Shown: piece after piece, positions 22,546 through 34,818 of the stretch
Position numbering within the stretch: position 1 is the first letter of the stretch
Layout: each line of letters opens with the position of its first letter
Source of the DNA: Haematobia irritans
Taxonomy: Eukaryota > Arthropoda > Insecta > Diptera > Muscidae
Reading direction: 5' to 3'
Length of the DNA: 64,000 nucleotides
Assembly (NCBI RefSeq): GCF_050003625.1
Contig: NC_134397.1
Coordinates: 191,973,063-192,037,062, forward strand
Notes under the pieces: model-generated
The model's input: only the letters and a program-made list of their open reading frames with translations
Told to the model about the DNA's origin: nothing
The model's database searches: none
Translations under genes and position numbers: made by a program

Positions 22546-24452
22546 CACAGAAAAAAATATCACCAAAAAAGTTAATTAATTAATACAAGTAGCTTTTTAA
22601 TCAAACTCGGAAGACTAAGTCAGTTTAAAAATTATTGACTTTTTCGCGGTTTTTTTATACCTTGCGCCACACTGTGGAACAGGGTATTATAAGTTAGTGC
22701 ATATGTTTGCAACACCCAGAAGGAGACGAGATAGACACATGGTGTCTTTGACAAAAATGGTTACGATGGGCTCCTGAGTCGATATAGCCATGTCCGTCTG
22801 TCCGTCTGTCCGTGAACACATTTTTGTAACCAAGGGATTAGGTAGTAATTTAAGCCCACTCGACTTCGAATTTGGCACAAGTATGTGTTTTGGGTCAAAA
22901 TAGAACCCTATTGATTTTGGAATAAATCGGTTCAGATTTAGATATAGCTCCCATATATATATTTCGCCCGATATGCACTTATACGGCCCTAGAAGCCTGA
23001 GTATTACCCCAATTTGGTTGAAATTTTGCACTAGGAGTACAATTGGTAGTATAGTCAAATGTGCAAAATTTTATTGAAATCGGTTCAGATTTAGATATAG
23101 CTCCCATATATATCTTTCGCCCGATATGGACTAATACGGTCCCTGAAGCCAGAGTTTTACTCCAATTTGGTTGAAATTTTGCACAGGGAGTAGAATTAGC
23201 ATTATAGCTATGCGTGCAAAATTTAGTTGAAATCGGTTCAGATTTAGATATAGCTCCCATATATAGCTTTCGCCCGATTTACACTCATATGACCACAGAG
23301 GCCAATGTTTTCCTCCGATTTAGTTTAAATTTTGCACAGGGAGTAGAATTAGCATTGTAGTTATGCGTGCCAAATTTGGTTGAAATCGGTTCAGATTTAG
23401 ATATAGCTCCCATATATAGTTTTCGCCCGATTTACACTCATATGACCACAGAGGCCAATTTTTAACTCCGATTTAGTTGAAATTTTGCACAGGGAGTAGA
23501 ATTAGCATTGTTGCTATGCGTGCCAAGCATTGGTGCTATGCGTGCCAAATTTGGTTGGAATCGGTTTTGATTTAGATATAGCTCCCATATATATGTTTTT
23601 CTGATTTCGACAAAAATGGTCAAAATACCAATATTTTCCTTGTAAAATCGCCACTTCTTAGTCGAAAAGTTGTAAAAATGACTCTAATTTTCCTAAACTT
23701 CTAATACATATATATCGAGTGATAAATCATAAATAAATTTTTGCGAAGTTTCCTTAAAATTGCTTCAGATTTAAATGTTTCCCATATTTTTTTTACTAAC
23801 ATTGTGTTCCATCCTAGTGCATTAGCAGACTTAAATTTTGAGTCTATAAATTTTGTAGAAGTCTATCAAATTCTGTCCAGATCGAGTGATACTTAAATGT
23901 ATGTATTTGGAACAAACCTTTATATATAGCCCCCAACACATTTGACGGATTTGATATGGTATCGAAATTTTAGATCTACAGAGTGGTGCAGGGTATAATA
24001 TAGTCGGCCCCGCCCGACTTTAGACTTTCCTTACTTGTTTTAAACAATTATTTGTCCCTATTAACAATTCAATTAAAAAGTTTAACCTTTTTCGATTGTA
24101 AAACTGAATTAATTGTTAAACTGATTTTCTTAAAAAGTTAATTGTAGAATTTTCCAACCGACCTCAATTAAATGTTTGATTGAATCAATTTAAAAACTAA
24201 TTAAATTAAATTTTTAATTGAATCAATTGAAGCAATCAAAAATTGCAATCAACATCAATTAAATTTGTGATTGAATTAATTTAAAAATTAATTGAAATTT
24301 TGAAAACAAATCAATTAATTTTTTAGTCAAATATTTTTTCTATGCTCAACTAAACTATGATTGATTGACATTTCGTGATTGAAGACATTTCAATTAAATA
24401 AATAATTGGATCAATTAATTTTGTGATTGAATCAGAAAAAAAATGTTGTGTG
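22546..24452. mobile_element. AATTAA-rich MITE split by a subfamily B element
   Basis: The left half (22546-22653) starts CACAGAAAAAAATATCACC. The right half (24045-24452) ends ATGTTGTGTG. TA flanks are at 22544-22545 and 24453-24454. Without the inner element the MITE is about 520 bp, longer than the 290-bp copy at 14.6 kb, with the same AATTAA, TTAATTG and GATTGAATCAG words. Confidence 0.7.
22654..24044 (+). mobile_element. DINE/Helentron-like element, subfamily B, complete
   Basis: It starts TTTTATACCTTGCGCCACAC and has GTCCGTCTGTCCGTCTGTCC at 22793-22812. Five 153-bp units follow, then GCAGGGTATAATATAGTCGG, the CCCCGCCCGAC arm, and CTTTCCTTACTTGTTTT. It lies inside the MITE next to a T run at both ends. 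It is a close inverted counterpart of the copy at 20.5-22.0 kb, only about 640 bp away, so the two could form a large fold-back. Confidence 0.85.
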
Positions 24453-24498
24453 TATTTAAGATTCAGTCGGGCCGAACTTAATGACGTACATACTTGTT

Positions 24499-25540
24499 GT
24501 AATAAAGACTGTAATCCACAATCGAATTGCCTGGGATATGGCAACAGTTGGCGAAAAAATAAAAAGGTATGTCCGACGTCTGTGGGAATCACGTAACTTA
24601 AGAATGAAATAAGATATCAACTTGAAACTTGATATAAACAGTTTTTAATTATACGCGGACGAAAAAGATAAATATCAATCACCTGCTTAACCAATTTGAA
24701 GGATTTTGGCAATATATAATGTGAGTGCTTGTCTATAGAGTGGTACATTGTAAAATATCATCGACTTCATGCGTACTTTTCGAATCTTTGCTAGAATTAT
24801 GGCAATGTTTCTGACTTACTCGATTTTCGTACGAAATGTATTCCTCTAGCATGATATCTGAATGAATATGAGTATTTTTTTGCCTAATGAAAGCTCATAT
24901 TGAACTCAACAAATACGAATTACAATTTAAGCAGATTTTCATATTTTTCACAGGTACTACCGGTGACGAGAATATGGATTAATGGCTTCATATATACTGT
25001 TGATGTTTCCATATGCATGCATACATATGTATAGATGAGTAATGAGTTCAGCTGTTGATGAGAGTCGTTGTCAATGTAGTGGTTATCTATGGGGAAGGAG
25101 GAAATCACGAAATCATGTGAACGAATGTTGCCATTTCATATTAGGAAACAAAATAAATCAAATTGCTGCCACTGAGAAATTTCAAGCAGGATAATTTTAC
25201 AATTCAAGTATGCGAATGTAAAAATGCATGCGGAAAATCTTGTAGCTGCTATTCAATGTGGCATTTGAATTAAGGATGTCGCTGCGAAATGAATGAGAAC
25301 ATTTTGTAACATTGTAAATAGGTCAATTTAATTTACAAACATTTTATGATTAATTCTAAAGAATTTAAAATGTATGAACAATAAAGTCGAAACATAAAAT
25401 TTTATTACAACGATGTTATTTTGAATTCCTATGATACTCGTTCAAATTGGGTAAAAAGCTTAAATTAACAAAATTTGATGAGTAGCGAATAAAAACGGCG
25501 TCAAGTTTTGCGAGATGGATTTAAAAGAACTGTGGTAACA
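24499..25540. other. Unclassified, no gene seen
   Basis: No recognised repeat family and no coding frame with supporting signals. Short frames around 24.35-25.1 kb lack conserved motifs. It could be original host intergenic or intronic sequence. Confidence 0.4.
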
Positions 25541-26714
25541 AAACTACCAAAAATGGGGAATATTTTACCAAAAATACTACCAAAAAATATCTTATTTTGC
25601 ACAATTTTATTTCTATAGAAAATTTTGTAAAAATTTTTTTCTTCAATAGAAAATTTTAAAGAAATTTTATTGCTATCAAAAATATTGCCAAATTTTTATA
25701 TATATATATAACATTTGTCAAAAGTTTATTTCCATAGAAAATTTTTACAAAAGTTTATTTCAATAGAAAATTTTGTCCAAATTTTATTTTTATCCAAACT
25801 TTTGTCAAAATTTGATTTCAATGGAAAATTTTGTCAAAATGTTATTTCTATAGAAAATTTTGACAAAACTTTATTTCTTTAGTCAATTTTGTCAAAACTT
25901 TATTTCTATAGAAAAAAATTTGTCAAAATTTATTTGTATAGAAAAAATTTGTCAAAATTTTATTTCTATAGGAAATTTTGTCAAAATTATATTTCTATAG
26001 AAAATTTTGTCAAAATTTGTTTGCATAGAAAATTTTGTCAAAATTTTATTTCTATTGAAAATTTTGTCAAAATTATATTTCTATCGAAAATATTATCAAA
26101 ACTTTATATCTATAGTTTTTGTTTTTTTTTTTTGCAAAATTCCATTTCCATACAAAATTTTATTTCTATTGAATATATTGTCAAATTTTACTCTACCCAA
26201 ATTTTGTTAAAATTTTGTCAAAATTTGTTTGCATAGAAAATTTTGTCAAAATTTTATTTCTATAAAAAATTTTGCCAACATTTTATTTCTGAAGATAATT
26301 TTGCCAAAAATTTTGTCAAAATTTTATTTCTATAGAAAATTTTGTCAAAATTCTATTTCCATAGAAAATTTTGTCAAAATTTTATTTCGATAGAAAATTT
26401 TGAAAAGATTTTATTCTTATCAAAAATATTGCCAAAATTTTATTTCTATCGAAAATATTGTCAAAATTTTATTTCTATAAAAAATTTTGTAACAATTTTA
26501 TTTTTATGGAAAATTTTGTCAAATTTTTATTTCTATAGACAATATTGTCAAAATTATATTTCTATAGAAAATTTTGTCAAAATTTTATTTCTATAGAAAA
26601 TGTTGTTAACATTTTATTTCTGAAGATCGTTTTGTCAACATTTTATTTTTCAAGATCATTTTGTCAAAATTTTGTTTCTAAAGAAAATTTTTTTAAAAAT
26701 TTTATTTCTATAGA

Positions 26715-27842
26715 TTTTTATACCCTTCACCACTACTGTGGTACAGGGTATAATAAGTTTGTGCATTTGTATGTAACGCCAAGAAATAGATTTTCTTGAA
26801 ATACCGTACATCCAAATATTTTACGAATCTCGAAAATTTTGCAAAATATCAGCCAAATCGGTTCAGATTTAGATATAGCTCCCATATATATCTTTCGTCC
26901 GATTTAGACTCATATGACCACAGAGGCCAAAGTTTACTACCTATCTTCGTGAAATTTTGCACAGAGGGTAGAATTGACATTCTACCAATGCTTGGTAAAT
27001 TTGATTGAAATCGGTTCAAATTTAGATATAGCTCCCATATATATCTTTCGTCCGATTTGAACTTATATGGCCAGAGTGTTGCCGTGATTTGCTTCAAATT
27101 TTGCACACGGGTTACGTTTAATAGTATCGTTAAGTGTGTCAAATTTTGTTAAAATCGGTTCAGATTTAGATATAGCTCACATATATATCTTTCACCCGAT
27201 TTGGACTTATATGGTCTCAAAAGCTAGAGTCTTGCCCTGACTTAGTTCAAATTTTGCAAAAGCGGTACTTTTAACGATACTATTGTATGTGCCAAATATG
27301 GTCAAAATCGATTCAGATTTAGATATAGCTCCCATATATATCTTTCGTCCGATTTGAAATTATATGGCCTCAAAATCCAGGGTTTTGCCGTGATTAGTGG
27401 TATCGTTAATTGAGCCAAATTTGGTTGAAATCGGTTCAGATTTAGATATTGCTCCCATATATATCTTCCGTCCGATTTGCACTCATATGACCAGGGGGCC
27501 AAAGTTATACTCCCATTTACGTGAAATTTCGCATAGATAGCAAAAAATCGGTTCAGATTATATATAGCTCCCATATATACGTACACCAGAGTTGGGGAAA
27601 TATGGTAGACTGTTACACATTTTCGACCGATTTTCAATGGAAGTTTCCTCCAATTAACTGGATAGCGTTAGCCGATTTAAATTTTAATTCTAGAGATTTT
27701 GTAGAAGTAAAAAAAATTGTCTCCTTTATATAGCTTCCAGCAAATGTGAAGTAGTTGAGATGGTAACACAAATTTTGGCCTACATAGGGGTGAAGGGTAT
27801 AATATAGTCGGCCCCGCCCGACTTTAGACTTTACCTACTTGT
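26715..27842 (+). mobile_element. DINE/Helentron-like element, subfamily B, inside the 29-bp array
   Basis: It starts TTTTATACCCTTCACCACTA with CTGTGGTACAGGG but lacks the GTCY tract. 153-bp units run from about 26860, and it ends GTCGGCCCCGCCCGAC and CTTTACCTACTTGTTTTTTT. Much of it (from 26979) is the left copy of a 1.5-kb tandem duplication. Confidence 0.75.
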
Positions 27843-29977
27843 TTTTTTTTTTTTTGCTAAATTTTATTTCCATAGAAAATTTTGTCCAAATTATATTTCT
27901 ATTAATTTTGAATTTTGTAAAAATTTTATTTCTATGTAAAATTTTGTCAAAATTTTATTTCTGTAGAAAATTTTATCAAAATTATATATCTATAGAAAAT
28001 TTTGTCAAAATTTGTTTGCATAGAAAATTTTGTCAAAATTTTATTTCTATAAAAAATTTTGCCAACATTTTATTTCTGAAAATAATTTTATCGAAAATTT
28101 TGTCAAAATTTTATTTCTATAAAAAAATTTGTAAAAATTTTATTTCTACGGAATATTTTATCAAAATTTTATTTCTATCGAAAATTTTGGCAACATTTTA
28201 TTTCAACAGAAAATTAAAATAAAAAAAAATATTCTTATCAAAAATATTGCCAAAATTTTATTTCTATCGAAAATATTGTCACAATTTTATTTCTATCCAA
28301 AATTTTGTCAAAATTTTATTTCTATAAAAAATTTTGTAACAATTTTATTTCTATGGAAAATTTTGTCAAAATTTTATTTCTATAGAAAATTTTGTCAAAA
28401 TTATATTTCTATAGAAAATTTTGTCAAAATTGGTTGCATAGATTTTATTTCTATGGAAAATTTTCTCAAAATTCTACCAATGCTTGGTAAATTTGATTGA
28501 AATCGGTTCAAATTTAGATATAGCTCCCATATATATCTTTCGTCCGATTTGAACTTATATGGCCACAAAAGCCAGAGTGTTGCCGTGATTTGCTTCAAAT
28601 TTTGCACACGGGTTACGTTTAATAGTATCGTTAAGTGTGTCAAATTTTGTTAAAATCGGTTCAGATTTAGATATAGCTCACATATATATCTTTCACCCGA
28701 TTTGGACTTATATGGTCTCAAAAGCTAGAGTCTTGCCCTGACTTAGTTCAAATTTTGCAAAAGCGGTACTTTTAACGATACTATTGTATGTGCCAAATAT
28801 GGTCAAAATCGATTCAGATTTAGATATAGCTCCCATATATATCTTTCGTCCGATTTGAAATTATATGGCCTCAAAATCCAGGGTTTTGCCGTGATTAGTG
28901 GTATCGTTAATTGAGCCAAATTTGGTTGAAATCGGTTCAGATTTAGATATTGCTCCCATATATATCTTCCGTCCGATTTGCACTCATATGACCAGGGGGC
29001 CAAAGTTATACTCCCATTTACGTGAAATTTCGCATAGATAGCAAAAAATCGGTTCAGATTATATATAGCTCCCATATATACGTACACCAGAGTTGGGGAA
29101 ATATGGTAGACTGTTACACATTTTCGACCGATTTTCAATGGAAGTTTCCTCCAATTAACTGGATAGCGTTAGCCGATTTAAATTTTAATTCTAGAGATTT
29201 TGTAGAAGTAAAAAAAATTGTCTCCTTTATATAGCTTCCAGCAAATGTGAAGTAGTTGAGATGGTAACACAAATTTTGGCCTACATAGGGGTGAAGGGTA
29301 TAATATAGTCGGCCCCGCCCGACTTTAGACTTTACCTACTTGTTTTTTTTTTTTTTGCTAAATTTTATTTCCATAGAAAATTTTGTCCAAATTATATTTC
29401 TATTAATTTTGAATTTTGTAAAAATTTTATTTCTATGTAAAATTTTGTCAAAATTTTATTTCTGTAGAAAATTTTATCAAAATTATATATCTATAGAAAA
29501 TTTTGTCAAAATTTGTTTGCATAGAAAATTTTGTCAAAATTTTATTTCTATAAAAAATTTTGCCAACATTTTATTTCTGAAAATAATTTTATCGAAAATT
29601 TTGTCAAAATTTTATTTCTATAAAAAAATTTGTAAAAATTTTATTTCTACGGAAAATTTTATCAAAATTTTATTTCTATCGAAAATTTTGGCAACATTTT
29701 ATTTCAACAGAAAATTAAAATAAAAAAAAATATTCTTATCAAAAATATTGCCAAAATTTTATTTCTATCGAAAATATTGTCAGAATTTTATTTCTATCCA
29801 AAATTTTGTCAAAATTTTATTTCTATAAAAAATTTTGTAACAATTTTATTTCTATGGAAAATTTTGTCAAAATTTTATTTCTATAGAAAATTTTGTCAAA
29901 ATTATATTTCTATAGAAAATTTTGTCAAAATTGGTTGCATAGATTTTATTTCTATGGAAAATTTTCTCAAAATTCTA
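26979..29977. repeat. Tandem duplication of a 1.5-kb mosaic block
   Basis: Copy 1 is 26979-28470 and copy 2 is 28471-29971. Each contains the last part of a B element plus about 630 bp of 29-bp array. The offset is 1492 at the start and 1501 from about 27085 on, because copy 1 lacks 9 bases between two GCCA words. Otherwise they look nearly identical: one 127-codon window differs by one residue. ATTCTA occurs at the entry (26979), the central junction (28471) and the exit (29972), so it is the junction microhomology. Confidence 0.9.
28471..29343 (+). mobile_element. Subfamily B partial copy, second unit of the duplication
   Basis: It begins abruptly at TCTACCAATGCTTGGTAAAT inside a 153-bp unit and ends with the subfamily B hairpin and TACTTGTTTTTTT. 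The TATACCC end is absent because the duplication started inside the first copy, so this is not an independent insertion. Confidence 0.85.
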
Positions 29978-31245
29978 GTTCTATTCAAGATTTTGTCAAA
30001 ATTTTATTTCTATAAAAAATTTGTAAAAATGTTATTTCTACGGAAAATTTTGCCAACATTTTATTTCTGAAAAAAATTTTGTCAAAATGTTGTTTCGTTA
30101 GAAAATTTTCTCAAAATTTTATTTCTTTCTTTTTCTTTTTTTTTTTGCAAAATTTTATTTCAATAGAAAATTTTGTCAAAATTATATTGATTATATTGAT
30201 TTTGTCAAAATTTTATTTCTATAAAAAATTTTGTAACAATTTTATTTCTATGGAAAATTTTGTCAAAATTTTATTTCTATAGAAAATTTTTTAAAAATTA
30301 TATTTCTATAGAAAATTTTGTCAAAATTTGTTTGCATAGATTTTATTTCTATGGAAAATTTTCTCAAAATTTTATTTCTATTGAAAATTTTGTCAAAATA
30401 TTATTTCTATAAAAATTTTGTAAAAATTTTATTTCTACGGAAAATCTTGCCAACATTTTATTTCTAAGACAATTTTGTCAAAATGTTGTTTCTAAGAAAA
30501 TTTTGTCAAAATTTTATTGCTATTGATTTTTTTTGCAAAATTTTATTTCTATAGAAAATTTTGTCAAAATTATATTGATTTTGAATTTTGTAAAAATTTT
30601 ATTTCTATGGAAAATGTTGTCAAAATTTTATTTCTATAGAAAATTTTGTCAAAATTATATTTCTATAGAAAACGTTGTCAAAATTTATTTGCATTGAAAA
30701 TTTTGCCTAAATTTTATTTCTATAAAATATTTTGCCAACATTTTATTTCTGAAGATAATATTGTCAAAGATTTTGTTACAAATTTTATTTTAATAAAAAA
30801 TTTTGTAAAAATTTTATTTCTACTGAAAATTTTGTCAAAATTTTATTTCTATAGAAAATTTTGTCAAAATTCTATTTCCATAGACAATTTTGTCAAAATT
30901 TTATTCTTATCAAAAATATTGCCAAAATTTTATTTCTATCGAAAATATTGTAAAAATTTTAGTTCTATCCAAAATTTTGTCAAAATTTTATTTCTATCCA
31001 AAATTTTGTCAAAATTTTATTTCTATAAAAAATTTTGTAACAATTTTATTTCTATTGAAATTTTTTCTGATGATTTGTATAAAATTATATTTCTATTGAT
31101 TTTGAATTTTGTAAAAATGTTATTTCTACGCAAAATTTTGTCAAAATTTTGTTTATAAAGAAAATTTTTAAAAATTTTATTTCTATAGTTTTTGTTTTGC
31201 TAAATTTTATTTCCATAGAAAATTTTGTCAAAATTATATTTCTAT

Positions 31246-31590
31246 TGATTTCAAAACCTAATACAAAACCTTTTTTTCGGTAGGTTCAAGTGTGGTTCAT
31301 TGTTGGGTTTAATGAACTGCCTGAATTTATTCTGATAATTGGTTGATAGTTTTGCTGCAAGTAGAGGATGCTGATGAGGAATGTGGTAATTCCGAAACGT
31401 GCGTCCCTCCAACCATCTTGCAGTCTATAGGGCTTTGCCCACATAAATTTGACAAACATTCTTTTCCTCTGTTGGTTAAGCTACACTTGTAGTTTAGTCA
31501 ATGTATGGTTTTAAGCTGCAATAAAAACAACAACAATGCTTAAAGAACAAAACCAACAATAACAAAACAAAAAGAATGGATTTTGAATTT
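31246..31590 (+). repeat. Probable LINE 3' end with CAA-rich tail
   Basis: The stretch breaks the 29-bp array and contains GAGGATGCTGATGAGGAATG and TTCCGAAACGTGCGTCCCTC. It ends with GCAATAAAAACAACAACAAT, AACAAAACCAACAATAAC and AAAACAAAAAG. A 3' untranslated piece followed by a CAA-rich tail is characteristic of several dipteran Jockey/LOA-type LINEs. No coding part remains, so the class call is tentative. Confidence 0.4.
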
Positions 31591-32860
31591 TGTGAAGATT
31601 TTATTTGTATGGAAAATTTTGTCAAAATTCGTTTGCATAGAAAATTTTGGCAAAATTTTATTTCTATAAAAAATTTTGCCAACATTTTATTTGTGAAAAT
31701 AATTTTGTCAAAATTTTATTTCTATAAAAAATTTTTAAAAATTTTATTTCTACGGAAAATTTTATCAAAATTTTAATTCTATAGAAAATTTTGTCAAAAT
31801 TTTATTTCCATAGAAAATTAAAAAAAAATTATTCTTATCAAAAATATTGCCAAAATTTTATTTCTATCGAAAATATTGTCACAATTTTATTTCTATCCAA
31901 AATTTTGTCAAAATTTTATTTCTATAAAAATTTTTGTAACAATTTGATTTCTAATTTTGTCTTAATTTTATTTCTATAGAAAACTTTGTCAAAATTCGTT
32001 TGCAAAGAAAATTTTGTCAAAATTTTATTTCTATAAAAAATTTTGCCAACATTTTATTTTTGAAGATAATATTGTCAACCATGTTGTCCTAATTTTATTT
32101 TAATAAAAAAATTTTATTTCTACTGAAAATTTTGTCAAAATTTTATTTCTATAGAAAATTTTGTCAAAATTCTATTTCCATAGAAAATTTTGTCAAAATT
32201 TTATTTCTATGGAAAATATTGCAAAAATTTTATTTCTATAGAAAATATTGTCAAAATTATATTTCTATTGATTTTGAATTTTGTAAAAATGTTATTTCTA
32301 TGGAAAATTTTGTCAAAATTTTATTTCTATGGAAAATATTGTAAAAATTTTATTTCTACAGAAAATTTTGTCAGAATTTGTTTGTATAGAAAATTTTGTC
32401 AAAATTGTATTTCTATAGAAAAATTTGCCTACATTTTATTTCTGAAGTTATTTGTCAAAAAATTTGTCAAAATTTTATTTCCATAGAAAATTTTGCCAAC
32501 ATTTTATTTCTGAAGATAATTTTGTCAAAATGTTGTTTCTATAGAAAAATTTGTAGAAAATTTTTTCAAAATTATATTTCTATTGAAAATTTTGTCAAAA
32601 TTATATTCTATTGAAAATTTTTTCAAAATTTTTTGCATAGAAAATTTTGTTGAAATTTTATTTCAAAATTTTATTTCTGTAGAAAACTTTGTCAACATTT
32701 TATTTCTATAGAAAATTTATTATTTCTATCGAAAATTTTGTCAAATTATTTTTCTCTAGAAATTTTTGCTAAAATTTTATTTCCATAGAAAATTTTGTAA
32801 AAATTTTATTTCTAGAGGAAATTTGTGAAGTATTGGCAAGGACTTTTTTGCAAAGTCTAC

Positions 32861-32930
32861 CAAAACATAAAGAATTCTACCAATCTACCAAACAGTAAAA
32901 AGTCTATCATTTTTGGTAGAATTCTAAGAA
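32861..32930. repeat. TCTACC repeat bordering the array
   Basis: TAAAGAATTCTACCAATCTA, CCAAACAGTAAAAAGTCTAT and TTTTTGGTAGAATTC form a short palindromic block. Its reverse complement, with few changes, closes the window at 63941-64000. It probably marks the edge of the larger element that holds the 29-bp array. Confidence 0.6.
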
Positions 32931-33982
32931 CTGTGTCGATCGTGCTCTACATACATTGTCAGCCCATGATTGCAAGAACTAAATTCTTCTACAATGCAAA
33001 ATTCCAATTGATAACAAGAATTTCAAAATTTAGACTTGATCTTGAATATTATCAAATTTTTTGTTAGATCTCAAAAATTCTTTATATTCTGTTTTCCTTT
33101 TCGTTGGCACACATTCGAAACCATAATACCGAAATTAGATGTGAAAATTGTTTAATGTAACTAAAGTCATCTCACTTAGTAAATCATATACAGTCAATGT
33201 CTGAGTCCTGTCAAAGGATAAATGACTACGTCTAAATTCACCATTACCCGATACCGAAAATTAATTGACATTCTCAGATACAAAGAACCACCTCTGCGTT
33301 CTATAATTGAGGTATACTGTAGCTGTCGTCAATGCCTTTGTAATTTTAGCTGATTTCAATTGAAAATGACTGATGGCATTCCAATTAAGAGTGAAACTAT
33401 TTAAGACATTTGCCAGCAGCAAGTGTCACAGACACTTGAACGAACACTTAATTGCATGTGTGAAGGAACTGAAGGAAAATCCCCCAAATACTCGGAGAAA
33501 GTTAACAGACTCTTTGGTATGACATGAGCCTATATTTACATTCAGGTGGAAAATTGAAGAAATGGGAAATTATATCGATAGTGTGCATCGAGAAGTTAAG
33601 TAAAAGTGTCTTACTAACATAATAATTATAATTTGCAGTGTTGTCTCTGCATCACATAAGACATATACACTTAAAGAAGAGTTTTCTGTTCGGAGGAACG
33701 AAATTTTAGACATACTAAGTTTTCTTTTGATGCTAAAATATTTTCTATTGAAGTAAATAAAAATCATTAGATAAAATCGTTGCAACATTTGTCACAAGTT
33801 CGCGTTTATTTGCTCTTTAAGAAAATACTTTATAACCAAAGGGAATTTCGATTGTCTAAAATTTTGATCATAAGGAAAGTATTTTTTCTTTGGGTGTAAG
33901 GTAGTCTATTTGTAACTCCCGGGGGTGCAGCCTCCATACAATTTTGCTTTAAATTGAAAATCCATAGGTATTTTAGGTCAAC
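32931..33982. other. Unclassified, no gene seen
   Basis: This is among the least repetitive stretches here. ATAATTTGCAG at about 33631 looks like a 3' splice site, but no conserved frame follows. It could be host intronic or intergenic sequence. No call is made. Confidence 0.35.
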
Positions 33983-34436
33983 GCACTGAAAAAAAAAATA
34001 TTGTCGTGAGGCTAAAGATTTCTTGACTTTAAAATGTGAATGTTTTTTTTTTTTGCTTAGCATAGAAGATGCATTTCTCTGAAATAAAGTTATTTTCCTT
34101 GTTCAAAAGTCAATAAACTCTTCAATGAAGTCCTTCCAACCAAGTAATTCGACTGGGTAAGAAATTTCGTTTGACCAAGGTCAACTTGACTTTAATAATT
34201 CAGAAAAATTCTTTAAAATTAATGAAATTGTCTTTAAATTTGTTGTCTTTTTGCATCTTGACTACAAAGATCAAAAGATTGTTCAAAAATAGGACATGTT
34301 TTTCAACACTTTATTTTAACGACGTTTTTTACTTAAAGCATATTATAATTTCTACTGGAAGCTGTGTCTGAATTTGGAAAATAAAGTTGTCGTTAACTTG
34401 TTTTTAAAGGACTTTGATAGCTTATGAAGAAAATAA
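33983..34436 (-). mobile_element. CACTGAAA-ended repeat, partial
   Basis: It starts CACTGAAAAAAAAAATATTG and continues TCGTGAGGCTAAAGATTTC. Read in reverse complement it matches the right half of the 862-bp element at 51.55-52.41 kb (ACAACTTTATTTTCC, GGACATGTTTTTCAACACTT). The other terminus is missing, apparently cut at the join to the DD41D family 2 copy near 34437. Confidence 0.65.
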
Positions 34437-34440
34437 GTTG

Positions 34441-34808
34441 GAAGATATGGATATGGACGATATGTAGTTTCAGCAGGACGGTGCCACTTGCCACACAGCT
34501 AACGAAACAATGGCTCTTTTGCGCAACAAATTCATTGGCCGTGTTATCTCACGTAATGGCGATGTCAATTGGCCGCCAAGATCATGTGATTTGACACCGT
34601 TGGACTTTTTCTTTGTGGTTATTTGAAAGAAAAGGTGTACGTCGATAAGCCAGCAACAATTCAAGAGCTAAAGGATGAGATAATTCGGCACATTAACGGC
34701 ATAGAACCTCCATTATGCCTCAGCATCATCGAAAATTTGGACCATCGGATGAAGGTGTGCCACCGAGGTCGCGGCGCCCATTTGACCGATATTTTGTTCC
34801 ATACATAA
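34441..34808 (+). pseudogene. DD41D transposase, family 2, C-terminal remnant
   Basis: The second catalytic Asp (FQQDGATCHTANETMALL) and third Asp (SCDLTPLDFF) are present with 41 residues between them, which defines DD41D. The Trp codon before FQQDG is TAG. A one-base loss after TTTTTC near 34610 shifts the frame before GYLKEKVYVDKPATIQ. The protein then runs in frame to the stop at 34808. It cannot be functional. It keeps the part that the 12.35-kb copy has lost. Confidence 0.85.
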
Positions 34809-34818
34809 TTGAGTAATA

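Larger units (their letters stand above)
22516..24498 (+). mobile_element. Subfamily C hairpin-end remnant, split by insertions
   Basis: TTCATGGTGGTGGGTA at 22530-22545 and TTTAAGATTCAGTCGGGCCG at 24455 join to match the continuous end at 39.48-39.54 kb (GGTGGGTATTTAGGATTCGG to TATACTTGTT). The gap is an AATTAA MITE that itself holds a subfamily B element. Only about 75 bases of the C element remain. Confidence 0.7.
25541..32860 (+). repeat. Giant 29-bp AT-rich tandem array
   Basis: The unit GTCAAAATTTTATTTCTATA with GAAAATTTT repeats at about 29 bp with many small variants (Ccatag, Cgatag, Ttgcatag, Ctacgg). It covers most of 25.6-26.7, 27.84-28.47, 29.34-31.24 and 31.59-32.82 kb, and is interrupted by B elements and a LINE-like 3' end. 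The strand shown has few stops, so 29-residue peptide repeats rich in NFVKILFL and KFYFYRKF appear in all three frames; I treat these as non-coding. The array is flanked by TCTACC-containing words. Orientation is opposite to the small arrays at 1, 2, 10 and 53 kb. Confidence 0.9.

Noticed and set aside
30646..31158. 170-codon frame rich in KILFL and FYFYRKF, and others like it in 25.9-32.6 kb
   Set aside because: All three frames of the 29-bp array give the same peptide words. This is low-complexity translation without start context.
25541..32860. Possible CRISPR-like array because of the regular 29-bp spacing
   Set aside because: Units follow each other without unique spacers, unit sequence drifts, no cas-like gene is present, and the context is a fly genome.
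33560..33700. Host exon after a splice-site-like ATAATTTGCAG
   Set aside because: No conserved frame or second splice site; a lone AG after a T-rich stretch is expected by chance in such DNA.
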